64,000 nt of DNA from Rhyzopertha dominica (Eukaryota > Arthropoda > Insecta > Coleoptera > Bostrichidae). Under the pieces are notes generated by a model. The model did not search any database, had not been told where the DNA came from, and saw nothing but the letters and a program-made list of their open reading frames with translations. This document shows positions 58,501 through 64,000 of this stretch, one piece after another. How positions within the stretch are numbered: position 1 is the stretch's first letter; every line of letters begins with the position of its first letter. The position numbers and the translations under genes were made by a program. The stretch covers positions 26,469,786 through 26,533,785 of the forward strand of contig QCXZ01000041.1 in NCBI GenBank assembly GCA_025024175.1, read 5' to 3'.

Positions 58501-61500
58501 TAGTATGTACTATTTTATTACATTTGATATTTTTTTTTATAAAAGTGTCATATTTCAAATAATCATGTAATACTTTTGTTTCAGCTGAAAGGCAACAGAA
58601 TTCTACAACAAACAATATAAAATCAAAAGGTTCTGGTGAAAATGGCACTGCACATTCACCCCAAGAACCAACATGGGTTCAGGAAATATTTCAGGTATTT
58701 GATCACAGTGAAAATTTGTGTATTTTTTTTTGTCTGTGATATAATTGGGCAGTTTTTGGCATTATATCTAAAACTGTTAGTAAAGTAAGAGGGTAACAGG
58801 AAATTAAAAAAAAACAAAGTATAGTGTGTTACAGAAACATATTTTAGCTTTGTAACTTCTACTATAAAGATAATATAGAACCCCTCGGAATGGTACTAAT
58901 ACTATGAGCATCTAATATTCAGTAGTACACGCAATACATTTATATCCAGTGCATTTCTATTTTAGTATCACAGAACTGGCTACTGAAATTTTCAGATAAT
59001 TTTTTTTATTTACCAGATGTCGTTGAATCAGCTGTCCAGGTGTACTGTATAAAGTAATAATGAAATTTAAAACATTTTAATGTAAACCATATTTTTAGTT
59101 ATGTTTTTTTTTATTTGTATGCCATATACTTTTGATATAAAACTAGTAAACTGGCCATTTTATCAAGTTTGCATAATTTTATTTCTACTGCAAAGATAAG
59201 TTAAAGTACTATCTCTCTCATTCGTTCCCCATGCGTACCACTTATAGGTGTCGCAACTAAACCAAATGCCATCTGTTGGAAAAGCTTGTCTACTTCGTTA
59301 GAACATAAATGTAAATAAAGGTAATCCAAACCCAGTCCAAGCAAGTGGTGTGAATTAAGTATTGTACAATTATGTGTTGTCGTTTATTAGTGTATTATCT
59401 GTAAAAATATGTATATTGTGTTGACAGGTTCATACGAAATAAGTTTATGTAGATGTTAGTTAACTAGAACTGTTTTAAGTATTTAGGTTAACAACAGCCT
59501 CTCTCACATTTCTCAAAGTTTTTTGGCATCTGGCTACTCCTACCTTACACTGTATGAAAATATGTATGTAGAGTGAATCTTAATTCGAAATCTATGAAAA
59601 AAAGTATATATTACTGGGTTTCCCTTTCCTACTAGAACTTACTAATGAACGTTTGAGTGAAGTTCACATGTAAAGCTGTCAAATAATACATCGTAATGCC
59701 GCCATGTTAAAACTTCTGTGATTGTTATAAAAAAACTTCTTCATTTTCAGGTATTTTTTGCACTAAAACCGAACATTCATCAATGCAACGTTTTATACAT
59801 TATTTTATCTTGTCAAAATTCCATACTTTGGGGCTTATGCATCTTTATCTGTGTGACTATATTTCTGTTAATACCATTTGCATTTGCCTTCTTCAGAGAA
59901 ATATGTAAGTCACACATTTTATCAGATTTACAAGTTCATCACTGATGCCTCTACTATTAGATGAAAAGAAAATAACAAATGAATTATAACATGATTTAGA
60001 AAATAAGAAGAAGGAAACTGTCAAATGAAAGATTTTTTATACACCACAATATCCTTTTTTATAATTACGTAACTTCTGCTCTGTACAGTGTGTCCCAATT
60101 TTATTGTAATTGCAGGGTATTTCAGTAACTTCCTTACTTTGTTGTTGTGAGTTGAACTATACCATCGACATTTTTATGTCGCCTTTTTTTTTAAGCTATA
60201 GCCAATTTTTGAGTAATGTAACATTTTTTCAGTTCGCNATATCTCGCTTGGGTATGTAGAGACAAAAAAAAACTGTGAAGACATTTTTTATAAATATGTT
60301 TANTTTGAATCCAATGGCATACTGAGGGATCACATTTTTGAGATATAATCCAAACTTGTATTTTTTTAATGGAAACCATAGTTGGCTTTGCTATGGTTGA
60401 ATGCTCTATTTTTTCTGAATAAGAAAATATAATATAATTGTTAGGTTTATTTTTACTAATTCTGATATTAATAATGTGACACTAAACAATGCATAGGAAC
60501 TTATCTCCAAATAAACAATGATTTTGATTGGTTACATGGCATCCATGATTACTGACAAAAAAACTGCATCAGCACCTTTATAATATAATAATAATATAAT
60601 AAGCGTGTATTCTTTTTAATGGACTAAAATTTTTATTTATTTGTTTTCTTGTTCCATAGCCTTCTGGTTATAAACAAAATCCCATTAAATTATTTAAAGA
60701 AAATTGAATAATACCAGAATTATTGAAAATAAACCCAACCATGTATATGTTTTCTTAATTAGAAAAAATAGGTCTTATAGGCAAAGTCAACTCTTCCATT
60801 AAAAAAATGCAAGATTGACTCTCTAAAAAAAATTCTGAATACGCCTCTGGATTCAAAATAAAATATCTATCAAAAATGTCTTCATGGTTTTTTTGTATTT
60901 ACATTATATCAACATACCCAAGCGAGATATTGAGAACTGAAAAAATGTTAGGTTTTTCAAAAGTTGACTATAGCTTTAAAACAAAAGACAATATCAAATT
61001 GGTGATAGCACACCTAAACTCACAACAAAAATGTAAGACAGCAATGTCCAAAACGCAATCCTCTAGCATTAATAGTTACCAAGATACCCTACAATTTCAA
61101 CGAAAATGGGGCACCCTGTACAATCCATTAGGATCCTACAACACCGAGTTTCGTCCTTATTTCGAACCTGTGGTTAGGAATACTGAATGAATCGATGCAG
61201 AAGCTCCACTAGATCATGTTGAAGGCTTTTGATTCCACTTTCACAAAATCCTATTTTGCTCATAATTTTTTGTGTTTCAGGGTATATTAACAAGTGAAAC
61301 GAGGTGTTTAAATTGTGAAACAGTGAGCAGCATAGACGAACACTTCTTTGACTTGCAAGTGGATGTCGAACAAAACACAAGCATAACGCACTGTTTGCGT
61401 TGCTTCAGTAATACAGAGACTTTATGTAGTGAAAATAAGTTCCAGTGTGATCACTGTAGTAGTTACCAAGAAGCGCAGAAGAGGATGCGAGTGAAAAAGC

Positions 61501-61616
61501 TACCTATGATTCTGGCTTTGCATCTGAAGAGGTTTAAATATATGGAACAGTATAACAGACATGTTAAGGTGTCACATCGAGTAGTGTTTCCTCTGGAGCT
61601 AAGACTTTTTAATACC
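55542..61616 (+). CDS. USP46: Ubiquitin carboxyl-terminal hydrolase 46/12-type, C-terminal exons beyond window
   Basis: USP46/USP12 are UAF1-activated deubiquitinases. Exons: 55542-55544 (ATG only, proposed), 55713-55793, 55851-56067, 56125-56205, 58585-58694, 61281-61616; joined they give 276 codons in frame. [20 protein letters not shown] matches the USP12/46 start, where Met-Gly begins the conserved part. FGNTCYSN holds catalytic Cys33. [32 protein letters not shown] and WVQEIFQG follow. The zinc-binding CLNC and CDHC pairs lie in the fingers, and [20 protein letters not shown] leads to LELRLFNT at the last donor. About 80 residues, with the catalytic His and Asp, should follow; no such exon is visible to 64000. 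The one-codon first exon relies on ATG/GTATGC at 55545 and is the least certain part. Similarity to USP46 versus USP12 was not resolved; insects usually have one such gene. Confidence 0.93.
56206..58584 (+). other. USP46 intron 4
   Basis: The 2.4-kb intron contains the mariner remnant at 56771-57082. An unexplained 114-codon frame at 57116-57460 has one hydrophobic segment and no recognised domain; it is not called. Confidence 0.6.
56771..57082 (+). mobile_element. Internally deleted mariner-like element
   Basis: The ends GCTGCAAAAGAACCTCCCTA and the reverse complement GCAGCAAAAGAACCTCCCTA form inverted repeats about 310 bp apart. Between them, the plus strand near 56885-56960 encodes [20 protein letters not shown], the DDE/D-terminal block (family form ARSPDL.P.DFFLWG.LK) of mariner-type transposases. 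The rest of the transposase is missing. Confidence 0.75.
58695..60085 (+). other. USP46 intron 5, left part
   Basis: AT-rich intronic sequence with no recognised repeat end or gene. Confidence 0.45.
60086..61118. mobile_element. 1.0-kb TA-flanked foldback element
   Basis: It starts CAGTGTGTCCCAATTTTATT; the reverse complement of its right end begins CAGGGTGCCCCATTTTCGTT. TA flanks both ends (60084-60085, 61119-61120). Inverted similarity continues through GCAGGGTAT, TAACATTTTTTCAGTTC and ATATCTCGCTTGGGTATGT toward the centre. The CAGGGTG.CCCA terminus with TA is a common insect Tc1/mariner-type MITE pattern. It ends only 162 bases before USP46 exon 6. A 104-codon frame at 60876-61190 lies mostly within the right arm and is not a gene. 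Confidence 0.85.
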
Positions 61617-62460
61617 GTAAGTTATAGTGATTTTGATTATACTTATTATCTTATATGTTAGTTTAAAATTCAAACGCATTTTTAACTCCTACTTACTTAT
61701 CTTTTATCTTTTTTATTTTAAGTAAATACATATAGACTTTTTGGATGCTGTTCATAATAAACTTCATTTGCTCTTCTTTAATTTCTGTTATTTGCATAGT
61801 AAATTTCTAGTATTTCGTGATTTTCAGTTATGGTTAAACTCATGCTTAGGTAACAATCAAGATAGCTAGAACTCTGGTAGCCGAACTTACTCCTGTAAAA
61901 AGGAGTACAAAATGTATTGTAAACATTTAGTTTAGCTTCTGATAACAGATGACATTAGCGTACCAAAGTACGTCAGATTTTGACGCTTATATGTTATATA
62001 TGTCAAAACAGCATGGTAAAACCATGGATCTGTCAGATCGATGGGTAGAACATGATAAGCTTTGAGAAGTATTTAAAGTTTTAAGTAAATTATATACTAT
62101 GAATGAGGAACGATGGTACATTTGTGGAACCACTGTTAGTGAGATCGTGACAATGTCATGACCGAATGAGCAATAGTCAGCAACAGTATGAAATAAGGTA
62201 CGATTCCTTATTGTAGCCCATGATGGGAAGAATTAAACATCTAACATCTCTCGATATGTAATCAGGGCACTAACACTTTTTTGGTTCTAGTTTCATTATA
62301 ATAATAATAATAATAATAATAATTAGAACCCTGTGTGGACAGATACTCCAGAAAACGAAACCAACTAATATGAAAATGAAAGCTACCTTGTAAAAAACCA
62401 AGTAACAAAACAGAAAACAAAGTTGATCGAATGAACCAACATGTGATGGAAACAGCTTAA
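61617..62460 (+). other. USP46 intron after exon 6
   Basis: The intron continues past the window or at least past the next transposon. A trinucleotide microsatellite (ATA/TAA) lies at 62296-62323, flanked by inverted GGTTCTA/TAGAACC. No further USP46 exon was found. Confidence 0.5.
62296..62323. repeat. (TAA)n microsatellite
   Basis: About nine tandem ATA/TAA trinucleotides, bounded by GGTTCTAGTTT on the left and AATTAGAACC on the right, an imperfect inverted pair. Confidence 0.85.
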
Positions 62461-63381
62461 GAGGGGCATTTACTTGGAGCGATCGGGCAGAAATGTAAAC
62501 TATGCAACCTGTATTACCAGCGGGACGTGGGACGTAAGAGGGTAGCCGATAGGTTGAAATCACGCAAAGATCGTACGAGCAACAGACAGGCGAAATTAAT
62601 ATTCGGAAAATTGCTGACTGCAGTAGGGTGTGCATAAAAAAGTAAACATGATATTAGTAACTTACTATGATATTATACCAGGTTATTCAAAATATGGAAT
62701 AACCCATTTATTTCTGTAAATATGAACTATATAACATTTCATTCTAACTGCATGTCGACTATGATTTCTGGAGGAACTTTTATAATAATTTTCCATCCGC
62801 CTCCCCATTGCTTCAGCAGACAGTAAATTAATGTGAAAGAGCTTTTAACATTAAACTTGTCACGTGTAATTAGACATACAATCTTAGAAATCCAGTCATA
62901 TCGGAATAGATCGTATATTGCTCGATCATTCCCGACAGGATTGTATCTTAGCCTCACTGTTCACTGGATACCACGCGACGGACCTGGTGCGGATGGGCAT
63001 TCGCATTCCGCTTTCGTGACGGACTCGTGCGAAAGGGTTTGCAGTTTTAGATTTTTTGAATGCTTTTACTCATTTATCGTGCTCATGTTTTTGGTAGTGT
63101 ACAAAGAAATATGTAGCTACAACGTGGAATTCGAATTTTTCATTTATGTGCCTTAGTTTTTGAGAAATAGCTCGCCAAAAATACGCATTTTTAAGCAAAA
63201 TATAACAACAAATATTTACATTACCGTACCAAATTCAGAAAAAACTCGAACTCTACGTTGTAGCTACATCTTTTGTCATTGCCATGTTGAAATTTCACTT
63301 CGAAAAACTTCGAATAACTCGGTAAAATGTAAAATGGTAGGTGCTTAGAATGACCCGATTCGCTCTAGGTAAACGCCCCTC
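62461..63381. mobile_element. TTAA-flanked element with 27-bp TIRs
   Basis: The left end reads GAGGGGCATTTACTTGGAGC and the reverse complement of the right end GAGGGGCGTTTACCTAGAGC, both followed by GA.TCGGG. TTAA flanks both sides (62457-62460, 63382-63385). This fits piggyBac or Kolobok; with no THAP or transposase frame visible, the superfamily stays open. Frames at 62833-63156 lack known domains. Confidence 0.85.
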
Positions 63382-63385
63382 TTAA

Positions 63386-63922
63386 GGAAATAAAATTGGA
63401 ATCTAATTTGATATAATTCTATCCTAATTGCTTGAAACAAAACTCTGAAATATTTAAAAATCAAAATTTTGAAGTTTCGGTGACATACCTTGCATTATTG
63501 CCATCTAATGGCATTTTGTCAAATTAAAGTTTTGTAATAGATTTTGACACAAAAATGGTGGTGAGTTGAAATACNATTGTTTTAGGTTGTTTCAGTTTTT
63601 CAGTGTTTTCTACTTTTGAATTTTACTGAATGACTAAGTTTAAAGTAAAAGTAACTTACATGTGTTGAAGATCAAGTTAGTCAGAAAAATATAAGCATTG
63701 GATTAGTGTACTCAGATGATGTGCCCGCCATAAGAAAAATTAAAGTTGGTCATGAAAAAACAAAACCGAAACATTTTAGAAACAAACGGTGATCACCATT
63801 CGATTCTGCATAAAAAATTACCTTAAAAATGTGTTTATGCAATTACAAAAAAAGTAATATAGGTGAAGTCATATTTTCAAATTACTAAAGGCCGTCAAGA
63901 TATGCAACTTCACTTCTTAGTA
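63386..63922. other. Spacer, no gene recognised
   Basis: AT-rich sequence, presumably still within the USP46 intron; no exon-like segment matching the missing USP C-terminus was seen. Confidence 0.4.
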
Positions 63923-64000
63923 CAGTGGTACCTCGATATATGAGTGCCTTAATATATGTTTTGAGATACAAGCCTCCGAGCGAGCGATATTTTGCTTTGA
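63923..64000 (+). mobile_element. Left end of a pogo/Tigger-like element, cut by window end
   Basis: After TA, the sequence CAGTGGTACCTCGATATATG matches the widespread CAGTGG.ACCTCG.TATA.GAG terminus of pogo/Tigger-type elements. Only 78 bases are visible, so nothing can be said of coding capacity. Confidence 0.65.

Noticed and set aside
1..64000. tRNA genes, rRNA genes, CRISPR arrays, bacterial-type operons
   Set aside because: No cloverleaf with A and B boxes, no rRNA core, no regularly spaced direct repeats and no closely packed intronless gene runs were seen.
61617..64000. Missing C-terminal exon of USP46
   Set aside because: No segment resembling the MYDLVAVVVHCG / GHYI region was found on the plus strand before the window ends.

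Overview
This window looks like nuclear DNA of an insect or a close arthropod relative. It is AT-rich, the genes are split by GT-AG introns, intergenic space is long, and the proteins are typical animal housekeeping or signalling proteins. Transposon debris, much of it foldback (long inverted repeat) DNA, fills most introns and intergenic space. I cannot name the species or, with confidence, the order. No operon, CRISPR array, tRNA or rRNA gene was recognised.

Layout. 1-1350 is a decayed Ty3/Gypsy pol on the minus strand. 2633-2838 is the last exon (C-peptide end plus A chain) of an insulin-like peptide whose B-chain exon is not visible here. 4521-10955 is a run of non-autonomous DNA transposons: two hAT-type elements with 8-bp target duplications, a likely inverted-repeat element of about 1.9 kb, and a TTAA-flanked Kolobok-like element with a THAP fragment. 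12258-14736 is Tim8. 16331-16977 is another hAT-type element. 17465-25663 is an AMN1-like leucine-rich-repeat protein; its 7.2-kb intron holds a 3.3-kb element with terminal inverted repeats of roughly 700 bp.

26253-33235 (minus) is clathrin light chain in six coding exons, with a nested transposon in its largest intron. Three copies of one TA-flanked inverted-repeat family lie at 32133-34994. 35461-35871 (minus) is DPH4/DNAJC24, a J-domain protein of diphthamide synthesis. 38336-49769 (plus) is aspartylglucosaminidase in five exons, the first intron being GC-AG. Its second intron contains a 1.95-kb P-like element with a THAP reading frame, a foldback inside that element, and a second 1.2-kb foldback directly beside it. 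55542-61616 (plus) is the first three quarters of a USP46/USP12-type deubiquitinase; the exon(s) with the catalytic His/Asp lie beyond the window. The window ends in a TTAA-flanked element and the start of a pogo/Tigger-like terminal repeat.

The host genes share no obvious pathway: mitochondrial import, clathrin coats, diphthamide, lysosomal glycoprotein breakdown, deubiquitination and insulin signalling. What unites the window is transposon biology. At least six long foldback structures occur, four of them inside introns of expressed-type genes, where the pre-mRNA could fold into long double-stranded RNA. I found no convincing new multi-gene system. The most interesting leads are the complete P-like THAP element, the two Kolobok-like TTAA elements, and the intronic foldbacks as possible hairpin-siRNA sources.
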